Assembly (NCBI GenBank): GCA_964600075.1
Contig: CAZRIE010000005.1
Coordinates: 39,426 to 103,425, forward strand
Length of the DNA stretch: 64,000 nt
Source of the DNA: CAZRIE01 sp964600075
GTDB taxonomy: Bacteria > Bacteroidota > Bacteroidia > Flavobacteriales > Flavobacteriaceae
Reading direction: 5' to 3'
Position numbers and translations under genes: made by a program. This document shows positions 51,814 through 61,072 of this stretch, piece by piece (positions within the stretch are counted from its first letter, which is position 1; every line of letters begins with the position of its first letter). The notes below the pieces were generated by a model, which made no database searches, had not been told where the DNA came from, and saw nothing but the letters and a program-made list of their open reading frames with translations.

Positions 51814-53273
51814 CAGATTTTTTTCCGCAACCTTGCCACAGGAATATCCAGCTGCTCCCTATATTTGGCGACCGTGCGTCTGGCGATGGGATATCCTTTT
51901 TCTTTAAGTATGGCGGCCAATTTATCATCGGTCATTGGCTTTTTCTTCGATTCTTCGCCAATAACAGTTTCAAGTATTTTTTTGATTTCCTTGGTGGAAA
52001 CATCCTCTCCTTGATCGTTCTTCATCGATTCGGAAAAGTATTCCTTGATTAATTTGGTGCCATAGGGCGTGTCAACATATTTACTGTTCGCAACACGTGA
52101 TACTGTCGAGACATCCATATTGATTTCGTCGGCGATATCTTTGAGGATCATAGGCCGTAAGTTGCGTTCGTCGCCACTTAGAAAATATTCGGACTGATAG
52201 TGCATAATAGCATTCATGGTAACGAACAGGGTCTGTTGCCTTTGGCGAATGGCATCGATAAACCACTTAGCCGCGTCAAGTTTCTGTTTGATGAAAAGTA
52301 CTGTATCTTTTTGTGATTTTGATTTTTTCTTGGCGTCTCGATACCCCTTGAGCATATTGCTGTACTCGTTCGAAACGTGCAACTCGGGCGCATTTCTACC
52401 GTTAAGCGAAAGTTCTAGTTCTCCTTCTACGATACGAATTGAAAAATCGGGTACCACGTGTTCGACCATTCGATTGTTGCCTGAATACGAACCTCCTGGT
52501 TTCGGGTTCAGCTTTTCTATTTCGGAAATGGCGTTTTTCAACTGTTCTTCAGAAATAGTATGTTTTTGGAGGAGTTTTTTGTAGTGCTTCTTGGTAAATT
52601 GCTCAAACGATTTTTCTAGAATCGAAATTGCCAATTCGATACTGGGGGTATTTTCCTTTCTTTTTAACTGTATAATAAGACACTCCTCGAGTGAACGTGC
52701 CGCCACACCCGGGGGATCCAATTTATGAACGATGTTGAGTACCTTTTCAATGGTTTTTTCTTCGGTATAGATATTTTGGGTAAATGCCAGATCGTCTAAA
52801 ATATCGGAGAGCGGTCTTCGAATATATCCGCTCTCATCGACACTACCAACTAAAAATTCGGCGATACTCCATTCCTCATCACTGAGATAGGCCGTATTGA
52901 GTTGGTTGAGCAAATATTGGTTGAACGAAATGCCCGCCGCATAGGGCACATTTTTTTCTTCATCGTCGGCACTATAGTTATTTGCTTTGGTACGGTATTC
53001 GGGTATTTCATCATCACTCAAATAATCATCGATATTAATATCGTCCGCACTTATGGTTTCATTATCCGTTTCTTCGTTTTCATATGGGTCTGCAAATTCA
53101 TCTTCGAAGTCTTCGGATTCTTCTTTGCCGCTCTCCAATGCCGGATTTTCTTCAAGTTCTTGCTTCAGCCTTTGCTCAAAAGCCTGCGTAGGCAATTGGA
53201 TCAACTTCATCAACTGAATCTGTTGGGGCGATAGCTTTTGCGATAATTTGAACTGTAAGTGTTGTTTTAGCAT
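51813..53273 (-). CDS. rpoN: RNA polymerase sigma-54 factor
   Basis: A 486-residue sigma-54 with the N-terminal Q-rich activator-binding region (L-S-P-Q-Q-I-Q-L-M-K-L-I), an acidic linker (about 50-100), a core-binding domain, and the C-terminal RpoN box A-R-R-T-V-A-K-Y-R near residues 465-473. It directs transcription at -24/-12 promoters with an activator ATPase. It starts 43 bp after asnS stops and overlaps the PAP2-like gene by one base. Confidence 0.96.
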   Translation of the reverse strand: MLKQHLQFKLSQKLSPQQIQLMKLIQLPTQAFEQRLKQELEENPALESGKEESEDFEDEFADPYENEETDNETISADDINIDDYLSDDEIPEYRTKANNYSADDEEKNVPYAAGISFNQYLLNQLNTAYLSDEEWSIAEFLVGSVDESGYIRRPLSDILDDLAFTQNIYTEEKTIEKVLNIVHKLDPPGVAARSLEECLIIQLKRKENTPSIELAISILEKSFEQFTKKHYKKLLQKHTISEEQLKNAISEIEKLNPKPGGSYSGNNRMVEHVVPDFSIRIVEGELELSLNGRNAPELHVSNEYSNMLKGYRDAKKKSKSQKDTVLFIKQKLDAAKWFIDAIRQRQQTLFVTMNAIMHYQSEYFLSGDERNLRPMILKDIADEINMDVSTVSRVANSKYVDTPYGTKLIKEYFSESMKNDQGEDVSTKEIKKILETVIGEESKKKPMTDDKLAAILKEKGYPIARRTVAKYREQLDIPVARLRKKI

Positions 53274-53316
53274 TGAGTTCCGATTCTTCTTGCCTTATAA
53301 AGTTAACGAATTAAGG

Positions 53317-54750
53317 TTAAAACTCTGCATTTTGAGGGGTTCTAGGGAAAGGAATCACATCTCTGATATTCCCCATTCCGGTAGAAAAAAGCACCAAACG
53401 TTCGAAACCAAGTCCGAAACCGCTATGAACGGCTGTTCCGAATTTCCGAAGGTCCAGATACCACCAAAGTTCTTCTTCGGGAATACCCAGGGCGGCCATT
53501 TTTTCTTTCAATACATCTAAACGCTCTTCCCTTTGTGATCCACCAACGATTTCGCCAATGCCCGGGAAAAGAATATCCATGGCACGTACCGTTTTTCCAT
53601 CTTCATTTAAACGCATATAAAAGGCTTTTATTTTTGCGGGATAATCAAAAAGTATTACCGGACACTTAAAATGCTTCTCCACCAAAAAGCGCTCATGCTC
53701 ACTTTGAAGATCGGCCCCCCATTCATCAATACGATATTGGAACTTTTTCTTTTTGTTGGGTTTACTATTTCTTAAGATGTCTATGGCTTCCGTATAAGTT
53801 ACCCTTTTGAAGCTGTTCTCGGCAACAAATTTCAATTTTTCGATAAGGGCCATTTCACTTCGCTCTATCTGTGGTTTTGTCTTTTCTTCATCTAGCAGCC
53901 GTTTTTCCAGAAACTGGAGGTCTTCTTGGCAATGTTCTAAAATGTAGTTGATAACACTTTTTATAAAATCTTCTGCAAGATCCATATTGGCATCAAGGTC
54001 ATAAAAAGCCATTTCGGGTTCGATCATCCAGAATTCGGCTAAATGCCTTGATGTATTAGAGTTCTCTGCGCGAAAAGTTGGACCAAATGTATAGACTTTG
54101 CCCAAGGCCATGGCATAAGCTTCGGCTTCCAGCTGGCCCGATACCGTGAGGTTAGTTTCCTTTCCGAAGAAATCTTCTTTATAGTTGACCTCACCTTGAT
54201 CATTTAAAGGTGGATTTTTATCGGCTAAAGTTGTGACTCTGAACATTTCACCTGCACCTTCGGCATCTGACCCCGTGATTATGGGCGCATGAAAGTAATA
54301 AAATCCGTTTTCCCTAAAGTATTGGTGAATCGCGAAAGATAATGCCGAGCGTACGCGCATCACGGCCGCAAAAGTATTTGTGCGGATGCGCAAGTGGGCC
54401 TTTTCCCGTAAAAACTCCAACGAATGCTTTTTGGGTTGAATAGGATAAACCTCTGGGTCGGCACCTCCATGAACGAAAATTTCCTTGACCTGAATTTCAA
54501 GGTTTTGGCCTTTTCCCTGACTTTCGACCAAGATGCCCGTAATTTTTAGGGCTGCCCCGGTATTGATCTGTTTTAAAATATCTTCTTCAAATGTTTCAAA
54601 ATCGACAACACATTGGATGTTGCCTATTGTAGACCCATCGTTCAGGGCTATAAAACGGTTACTTCTGAATGTTTTAACCCATCCGTTCAGGCTAACTTCC
54701 TGTAATAAAAGATTCCCTGTGAGCAGTTCTTTTACGCTGTACGATTTCAT
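53317..54750 (-). CDS. asnS: Asparaginyl-tRNA synthetase
   Basis: A 477-residue class IIb aminoacyl-tRNA synthetase that charges tRNA-Asn. It has the N-terminal OB-fold anticodon domain (V-S-L-N-G-W-V-K-T-F-R), motif 2 F-R-A-E-N-S-N-T-S-R-H and motif 3 G-F-G-L-G-F-E-R-L-V. Asn, and not Asp, specificity is supported by the overall pattern R-H-L-A-E-F-W-M-I-E-P-E. Length is standard. It lies downstream of an RND/MMPL gene and upstream of rpoN on the same strand. Confidence 0.96.
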   Translation of the reverse strand: MKSYSVKELLTGNLLLQEVSLNGWVKTFRSNRFIALNDGSTIGNIQCVVDFETFEEDILKQINTGAALKITGILVESQGKGQNLEIQVKEIFVHGGADPEVYPIQPKKHSLEFLREKAHLRIRTNTFAAVMRVRSALSFAIHQYFRENGFYYFHAPIITGSDAEGAGEMFRVTTLADKNPPLNDQGEVNYKEDFFGKETNLTVSGQLEAEAYAMALGKVYTFGPTFRAENSNTSRHLAEFWMIEPEMAFYDLDANMDLAEDFIKSVINYILEHCQEDLQFLEKRLLDEEKTKPQIERSEMALIEKLKFVAENSFKRVTYTEAIDILRNSKPNKKKKFQYRIDEWGADLQSEHERFLVEKHFKCPVILFDYPAKIKAFYMRLNEDGKTVRAMDILFPGIGEIVGGSQREERLDVLKEKMAALGIPEEELWWYLDLRKFGTAVHSGFGLGFERLVLFSTGMGNIRDVIPFPRTPQNAEF

Positions 54751-54828
54751 GTTGAATCACTTGAAAATTGAAGCGCAAAGATAAGTTTTTGGCTAAAAGA
54801 ATCCGCTTCCGGATCGGTTAAATCGGGG

Positions 54829-57225
54829 TCATTTTTGGTTTTGACCATCTTCGCCTTTGGGAAGAATATTTATTTGCGGTTTTTTCAAGATTTCTTTACT
54901 GGCAATATTGCGTTCCAAAGACAATAATAATGAAGGCAATAGAATCAGGTTGGCAAGCATGGCAAACATCAAAGTAGCCGATACCAAGGCGCCAAGCGCA
55001 ACAGTACCTCCAAAATCGGAAATAATGAACACAGAAAAACCGAAGAAAAGTACGATTGAGGTGTAGAACATGCTTACGCCCGTTTCACGTAAGGCGGCGT
55101 ACACCGATTTTTTTATTTGCCATTTGCTGGCCATCAGTTCTTGGCGGTATTTGGCCAAAAAGTGGATGGTGTCGTCTACAGAAATACCAAAAGCAATGCT
55201 AAATACCAGAATGGTAGATGGTTTTATGGGTACCCCGACAAAACCCATTATCCCGGCGGTTATGACCAAAGGCAGCAAATTGGGAATCAAAGAAATTAGG
55301 ATCATTCGAAAAGAACGGAACAGATAGGCCATAAAGAGGGCTATCAGAAATATGGCGAACGCCAAGGAAAGTACTAAGTTCTTCACCAAATATTTGGTCC
55401 CTTTCAAGAAAAGAAGAGCACTGCCCGTCATATAGACATCGTATTGGTCAGGTGGAAAATATTTATCGATGTTCTCCAAAAGCCCTTTCTCGATTTCCTC
55501 CATACGACTTGTTTTTACGTCTCGCATAAAGGTGGTAATTCGTGCCGTTTGACCAGTACTGTCTACAAAGTTTTTTAAGAGGTTTCCATCGCCCTGAGAA
55601 TTCTGGACGACCTTCATAATAAAGTTGTTTTCTTGCGATGTCGGAAGCTGATAGTATTTCGGAATACCGTTGTAGAAAGCCTGCTTCGAATATTTGACCA
55701 AGTTTACCACCGAAATTGGTTTAGAAAGCTCTGGAATTTCAGTAATCACTTCGCTTAACTGATCAATTCGTTTTAAGGTATTGGGTTTTAAAACGCCTTT
55801 TGGCCTCTTGGTGTCCACTATGATTTCAACGGGCAAAATACCGTCGAATTCCTCTTCAAAAAAGCGGATGTCTTCAAAGAACGGGGCGTTTTTGGGCATG
55901 TCTTCAATAGGGCTTCCTGAAATATCGATTTGGTAAATACCGATAATGCTCGTTATCAAAAGTACCAACGAAACTACATATACAGAGATTCTTCGTTCGC
56001 GTACGATTCGCACCGTCCAATTGACAAAGGCATCTATCCAGCGTTTGTTCAAGTGCCTTAGATGTCTTGTCTTCGGAAGGGATAAATAGCTATAAATAAT
56101 CGGGATGATGAGCAACGAGAGCACAAAAATACCAATGATATTCAAGGATGCCACGATACCGAACTCTTTCAGAAGTTTGCTGTCGGTGATGATGAACGTA
56201 GCAAACCCTGAAGCCGTGGTCATATTGGTCATCAGGGTAGCATTCCCGATTTTCGATATTACACGTTGCAATGAAAGAGCTTGGTTACCGTGTTTTTTGA
56301 CTTCTTGTTGGTATTTATTGATCAGGAAAATACAATTGGGAATACCGATAACAATAATAAGCGGAGGAATCAAAGCGGTTAAAACTGTAATCTCGTATTG
56401 CAGCAGCCCCAAAATACCAAAGGCCCACATCACACCGATAATTACGACGCCCATCGAAATTAATGTTGCACGAAAACTTCTAAAGAAAAAGAAAAAAATC
56501 AAAGAAGTAACCCCTAGGGCGGCAAGAATAAACTTCCCGATTTCGTCGATAATGTTTTGGGAGTTCATCGTACGTATATAGGGCATTCCCGACACATGAA
56601 CGTTAAGTCCGGTTTCTTCTTCAAAATTTTCAACAAGGTTGGTAAGGTCCTTTAAAATAAAGTCTTTCCGCACTGTGGTGTTCACGATATCCTTATCGAG
56701 ATTGACTATGGTTCTAATAGTGCCACTTTCTTTATTAAAAAGTAGTTTATCGTAAAAAGGAAGGTCGTTGAATAAATGATTTTTAATGCTATCGATTTCC
56801 TTTTCGGTCTTTATTTCCGAACTTATTAGCGGTTCTAGTATAAATTCTTGTTTTTCGCTATCTTTTTTGAGTTCCTGAAGATTGTCTAGGGAGAGCACGA
56901 AATCTACCTCTGGAAAGGCTCCCAATTGTTTGCTGAACTTGTTCCATCGGTTCATTTTCGAAGGCGTGAAAAGCAAAGGGTCGCGTACGGCAAATACCAC
57001 TGCATTACCTTCTTCACCGAACTGTTTCAAGAACGATTGATATTCCAAATTTATAGGATGGTCATCGGGCAGTAAATTGGCTTGGGAGGTGCTGAATCGC
57101 ATATTTTCCCATTGAAAACCAAGAAATACCGTAAATGCGGCAATCAAAAGAAGTATCAAAATCCGGTTTCGGAGTATGATACCTGCTGTTTTTTCCCAAA
57201 AGCCCTTTGTGAGTTTTGCTGTCAT
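54829..57225 (-). CDS. RND/MMPL-family transporter with sterol-sensing-like domains
   Basis: A 798-residue inner-membrane protein of the RND superfamily (MMPL/HAE3-like). It has two six-helix halves, each preceded by a periplasmic domain: a first helix near residue 18, periplasmic loop (about 40-220), helices (about 225-380), second loop (about 435-615), and helices (about 620-770). The G-I-S-V-D-D-T-I-H-F-L segment in the second half has the acidic residues of the proton relay. Members export lipids or hydrophobic compounds; the cargo is unknown here. It follows frr by 139 bp. Confidence 0.9.
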   Translation of the reverse strand: MTAKLTKGFWEKTAGIILRNRILILLLIAAFTVFLGFQWENMRFSTSQANLLPDDHPINLEYQSFLKQFGEEGNAVVFAVRDPLLFTPSKMNRWNKFSKQLGAFPEVDFVLSLDNLQELKKDSEKQEFILEPLISSEIKTEKEIDSIKNHLFNDLPFYDKLLFNKESGTIRTIVNLDKDIVNTTVRKDFILKDLTNLVENFEEETGLNVHVSGMPYIRTMNSQNIIDEIGKFILAALGVTSLIFFFFFRSFRATLISMGVVIIGVMWAFGILGLLQYEITVLTALIPPLIIVIGIPNCIFLINKYQQEVKKHGNQALSLQRVISKIGNATLMTNMTTASGFATFIITDSKLLKEFGIVASLNIIGIFVLSLLIIPIIYSYLSLPKTRHLRHLNKRWIDAFVNWTVRIVRERRISVYVVSLVLLITSIIGIYQIDISGSPIEDMPKNAPFFEDIRFFEEEFDGILPVEIIVDTKRPKGVLKPNTLKRIDQLSEVITEIPELSKPISVVNLVKYSKQAFYNGIPKYYQLPTSQENNFIMKVVQNSQGDGNLLKNFVDSTGQTARITTFMRDVKTSRMEEIEKGLLENIDKYFPPDQYDVYMTGSALLFLKGTKYLVKNLVLSLAFAIFLIALFMAYLFRSFRMILISLIPNLLPLVITAGIMGFVGVPIKPSTILVFSIAFGISVDDTIHFLAKYRQELMASKWQIKKSVYAALRETGVSMFYTSIVLFFGFSVFIISDFGGTVALGALVSATLMFAMLANLILLPSLLLSLERNIASKEILKKPQINILPKGEDGQNQK

Positions 57226-57364
57226 CGTGGGGTTTTACCGAGTGCAAAGGTATAGAATGATCACGTGTGTTCCTAAAAATGTATGTTTGAATAAGACTAT
57301 TATCGGACCATAAAAAGCAGCCAAGAAAACCGCTTTAAAGTTATGCTCGGTATAAGCTCAAAAA

Positions 57365-57919
57365 TTACACTTTCATGATTTCCGCTTCTTTGGCGCCTAG
57401 AAAGGCATCTACTTTTATGCTGTATTTGTCCGTAAGTTCCTGTACATCGACTTCGACATTTTTTTGTAAGTCTTCGGAAACATCAAGTTCACGTATTTCT
57501 TTGTTCGCATCTTGTCGAGCACTACGGATACCCACTTTGGCATCTTCGGCCTCGGCCTTGGCCTGTTTGGTCAGTTGAATTCTTCGCTCTTCGGTTAAGG
57601 GCGGCACGTTGATAATCACAAAATCACCGTTGTTCATCGGGTTAAACCCCAAATTGGAGTTCATAATGGCTTTTTCAATTTCATGAAGCATGTTCTTTTC
57701 CCAAGGTTGTACCGAAATGGTCCGGCCGTCGGGCGTATTGATATTGGCCACTTGAGAAAGGGGCGTCTGTGATCCATAATATTCTACCATTACGGAAGAA
57801 AGCATTGCAGGGCTTGCCTTGCCCGCACGTATTTTTACAAATTCCTTCTCCAAATGCTTTATAGCGGCATGCATACTTTCTTTTGCGGAGTCGAGTATAA
57901 ATTGTACTTCTTCGTTCAT
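57365..57919 (-). CDS. frr: Ribosome recycling factor
   Basis: A 184-residue protein that, with EF-G, splits post-termination ribosomes. It has the characteristic I-R-A-G-K-A-S-P-A-M-L, V-E-Y-Y-G-S-Q-T-P-L and P-L-T-E-E-R-R-I-Q-L-T-K segments and the C-terminal D-A-F-L-G-A-K-E-A-E-I. The pyrH-frr order is conserved in bacteria. A 154-bp gap with a small hairpin (57996-58016) separates it from pyrH. Confidence 0.98.
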   Translation of the reverse strand: MNEEVQFILDSAKESMHAAIKHLEKEFVKIRAGKASPAMLSSVMVEYYGSQTPLSQVANINTPDGRTISVQPWEKNMLHEIEKAIMNSNLGFNPMNNGDFVIINVPPLTEERRIQLTKQAKAEAEDAKVGIRSARQDANKEIRELDVSEDLQKNVEVDVQELTDKYSIKVDAFLGAKEAEIMKV

Positions 57920-57995
57920 AATTAAAATTATTATTGTCCTTTAGATCAATTTCACATATTTTACCTTCGGTCCCGTTTGCCTGTCCGGCTTGGCA

Positions 57996-58016
57996 GTTTT
58001 CTCACGAAGAGAAAAC
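57996..58016. repeat. Small hairpin between pyrH and frr
   Basis: GTTTTCTC/GAGAAAAC (8-bp perfect stem, 5-nt loop), next to a CCTGTCCGGCTTGGCAG tract that resembles half of an extragenic palindrome frequent in flavobacteria. No T-run follows on either strand, so it is not a clear terminator; it could process or stabilise the pyrH-frr mRNA. Confidence 0.35.
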
Positions 58017-58073
58017 CTAAAAGGTCGTGTAATAGATTTTTTATTCTTTTCTCTGGCATAAATTACACCAAGG

Positions 58074-58781
58074 TCATAGATTTACGACCGTTCCGATATT
58101 TTCGCCTTCGACCAATTTTAGGAGGTTTCCTTTTTTGTTCATATCAAAGACCACGATAGGCAACTCATTTTCTTGGCTTAACGTAAAGGCGGTCGTATCC
58201 ATAACTTTCAATCCTTTCAAAAGTACATCGGCAAAGGAGATAGTATCGAATTTCGTGGCATTTTTGTCTTTTTCCGGATCGGAGGTATAAATACCATCGA
58301 CACGGGTTCCCTTTAGTATTACATCGGCCTCCATTTCTATGGCCCGAAGTACTGCTGCCGAATCTGTTGTGAAATAGGGGTTTCCGGTACCTCCTCCAAA
58401 AATTACGACCCGACCTTTTTCTAAATGGCGCATCGCACGTCTGCGAATAAAGGGCTCTGCAACTTCATTGATTTGGATCGCAGATTGTAATCGAGTCTGC
58501 ACACCCTGCATTTCAAGGGCACTTTGTAAGGCAAGCCCATTGATAACGGTAGCCAGCATGCCCATGTGATCCCCTTGAACGCGATCCATTCCCGTGGCTG
58601 CTCCGGTAAGGCCCCTGAAGATATTCCCACCACCGATAACGATAGCGACCTCGACACCTTTCTCAGCGACTTCCTTGATTTCTTTAGCGTATTCCGATAA
58701 ACGTTTTGAATCTATTCCGTACTGTTTGTCGCCCATTAAGGCTTCACCACTAAGTTTTAAAAGAATCCTTTTATATTGCAT
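58074..58781 (-). CDS. pyrH: UMP kinase
   Basis: A 235-residue amino-acid-kinase-family enzyme that phosphorylates UMP to UDP in pyrimidine synthesis. It has L-K-L-S-G-E-A-L-M-G at the start, G-G-G-N-I-F-R-G near 50-57, and F-G-G-G-T-G-N-P-Y-F-T-T-D-S. It heads the minus-strand block of pyrH, frr, MMPL, asnS, rpoN and the PAP2-like gene. Confidence 0.98.
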   Translation of the reverse strand: MQYKRILLKLSGEALMGDKQYGIDSKRLSEYAKEIKEVAEKGVEVAIVIGGGNIFRGLTGAATGMDRVQGDHMGMLATVINGLALQSALEMQGVQTRLQSAIQINEVAEPFIRRRAMRHLEKGRVVIFGGGTGNPYFTTDSAAVLRAIEMEADVILKGTRVDGIYTSDPEKDKNATKFDTISFADVLLKGLKVMDTTAFTLSQENELPIVVFDMNKKGNLLKLVEGENIGTVVNL

Positions 58782-58960
58782 TCGTTACAATTTCGTTACA
58801 GCAAAAATAATCAAAAAAAATTAGCGTTTCTAGTTGATTGTAGAGATATGATTAACCTTAATTATTTCCTAATGATGATGTCCGATTCTAGTAAATTTTA
58901 TATTCTTGCAAAACCTCTGGAGTATGGATATTTCATATTCAGGGCATCAACTCAACAATC

Positions 58961-60832
58961 ATGAAAAAAATATACACGCTTACCTTTGCAATAATAGTAC
59001 TCTACGGCTGTGGTTCGACAAAAGCATTGTTAACGGCCGATAAGACTCCGATACTGACTTCGTTGGATTTGCAGAACATCATTGACGATAAAGTACAGGT
59101 TACCGTTGACCCCGGTGCTTTTACTTCCGATGATGTTGTCTTCTATATCCCCAAAACTGTACCGGGTACCTATAGCACTGACAATTATGGAAAGTATATC
59201 GAAGGTTTTAAGGCCATGGATTATGATGGAAAGGAACTGGCCGTAGTTCAAGAAGACGAGAATTCCTGGAAGATTGCCAACGGAAAAAACTTGGATAAAG
59301 TAACCTATCTGGTGAACGACACTTATGATACCGAGAGCGAGGTCGACGATAAAGTGTTCTCTCCATCGGGTACAAATATTCTAGCAGGGGAAAATTTTAT
59401 GTTGAACCTTCACGGTTTTGTTGGCTATTTTGGTGGTTTGAAAGAGGTGCCCTACCAATTGACCATTACTCGGCCTGCCGATTTAAGACCTACAACCTCG
59501 TTGCAGAAAATGATTGTGGAAAATTCACCTGACGATACGGATGTATTTACTGCTGGCCGTTATTTTGAGGTTATCGACAACCCTATTCAATATGCCAAAC
59601 CGAATACGGAAACATTTCAGATTAAGGATATTACGGTTACGCTAAGCGTTTATTCACCAAACGGTGTGTACACCGCAGCAAGTCTAAAAGACCGAATGGA
59701 GAAAATGATGGGTGCGCAAAAAGCCTTTTTAGGTGATATCGATGGCACGAAAACATATAATATTATTTTGTATTTGTCCAAAATGGATGAGGCCGATGCT
59801 TCTGGTTTCGGGGCATTGGAGCATCATACATCTACGGTAGTGGTTTTGCCCGAGGCAATGGGAAAAGAAAGGTTGGAGCAAGCTATGGTCGACGTTGTAT
59901 CGCATGAGTTTTTTCATATTGTGACCCCGTTGAGCGTACATTCAAAAGAAGTTCAATTCTTTGATTTTAATGATCCAAAGATGTCACAACATCTCTGGAT
60001 GTATGAAGGTACAACCGAGTATTTCGCCAATCTCTTTCAAATCCAACAGGGATTGATCGATGAAACAGAATTCTATAAACGCGTTATGGATAAGATTAAC
60101 AATGCCAAAGGGTATGACGATGCCATGTCCTTCACTACCATGAGCAAGAATATTCTGAAAGAGCCTTATAAGAAAAATTACGCAAACGTCTATGAAAAGG
60201 GGGCATTGATCAACATGGCATTAGATCTTGAGCTAAGGCAGCTCAGTAATGGTGAAAAAGGAATATTGTGGTTGATGAAAGAACTTTCAAAAAAATACGG
60301 CAACGATACCCCGTTTGAAGACGATAAACTCATCGATGAAATCGTGGCGATGACGTATCCTGAAATTCGAACTTTTTTTGACGCCCATGTTATTGGAGAT
60401 ACGCCGATCAACTACAATGAATATTTGATCAAGGTCGGTCTGAAAACAGAAACTATTGAAAAACTGACCGGTTACTTTTTAGATGGCGACAACCCGTTTA
60501 TTGATGTTGACGAATCGAACGATAATGCGGTCTTTGTCAGAAAGGGCATCGAGCAGAACAGCTTTTTCACAACTTTAGGGGCACAGGGTGGCGATGTCAT
60601 CAAAAGTATCAATGGTACACCGATCAACTTAGAAGCTATTCGGCCCATTATAGGGCAAAGCTTTAGCTGGTCGCCGGATACCGAAATAAAGATGGTCGTA
60701 CAGCGTGGGGACGAAGAAGTGGCCCTGGAAGGAAAAGTAGGCACACCTACGTTGAACGTCGAAACCATCGTGCCTGTTGAAAGTGCCAGCCAAAAAGATG
60801 CACAGTTACGTGAGGCGTGGTTGAAAGGTTAA
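58961..60832 (+). CDS. M61-family metallopeptidase lipoprotein (PDZ domain)
   Basis: A 623-residue exported peptidase of the M61 glycyl-aminopeptidase family. It has lipobox L-Y-G-C near residue 17, an N-terminal beta domain, the zinc motif H-E-F-F-H near residue 313 with the downstream Glu in Y-E-G-T-T-E-Y-F, and a C-terminal PDZ-like domain (about 525-600, S-F-F-T-T-L-G-A-Q-G-G-D-V-I-K-S-I-N-G). It should cut peptides in the periplasm or at the cell surface. It ends before a terminator palindrome. Confidence 0.93.
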   Translation: MKKIYTLTFAIIVLYGCGSTKALLTADKTPILTSLDLQNIIDDKVQVTVDPGAFTSDDVVFYIPKTVPGTYSTDNYGKYIEGFKAMDYDGKELAVVQEDENSWKIANGKNLDKVTYLVNDTYDTESEVDDKVFSPSGTNILAGENFMLNLHGFVGYFGGLKEVPYQLTITRPADLRPTTSLQKMIVENSPDDTDVFTAGRYFEVIDNPIQYAKPNTETFQIKDITVTLSVYSPNGVYTAASLKDRMEKMMGAQKAFLGDIDGTKTYNIILYLSKMDEADASGFGALEHHTSTVVVLPEAMGKERLEQAMVDVVSHEFFHIVTPLSVHSKEVQFFDFNDPKMSQHLWMYEGTTEYFANLFQIQQGLIDETEFYKRVMDKINNAKGYDDAMSFTTMSKNILKEPYKKNYANVYEKGALINMALDLELRQLSNGEKGILWLMKELSKKYGNDTPFEDDKLIDEIVAMTYPEIRTFFDAHVIGDTPINYNEYLIKVGLKTETIEKLTGYFLDGDNPFIDVDESNDNAVFVRKGIEQNSFFTTLGAQGGDVIKSINGTPINLEAIRPIIGQSFSWSPDTEIKMVVQRGDEEVALEGKVGTPTLNVETIVPVESASQKDAQLREAWLKG

Positions 60833-60888
60833 AAACAAAATGGATATACGGATTTAAAAACCGAACACATTTATTTGGCCAAAATTAT

Positions 60889-60922
60889 AAGGCGATACTG
60901 AATTCAGTATCGCCTTTATTTT
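60889..60922 (+). terminator. Intrinsic terminator with 28-bp perfect palindrome
   Basis: AAGGCGATACTG, AATT and its exact complement CAGTATCGCCTT (60889-60916) form a strong hairpin followed by TATTTTTT. It lies 57 nt after the peptidase stop. The near-symmetric sequence could also act on the opposite strand. Confidence 0.9.
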
Positions 60923-61072
60923 TTGGGCGCTGCTTAGAAAAAAGCGAGGAATGCAACCTTTTCGATTTCATTTTGTCTTTTGTACTATCGGTCCATAGAT
61001 TGAACGTAGAAAATATGCGTAAACCATAAAACCGATTAAAAACCTATTTTTAACAATGAGAAAGCGACTAAA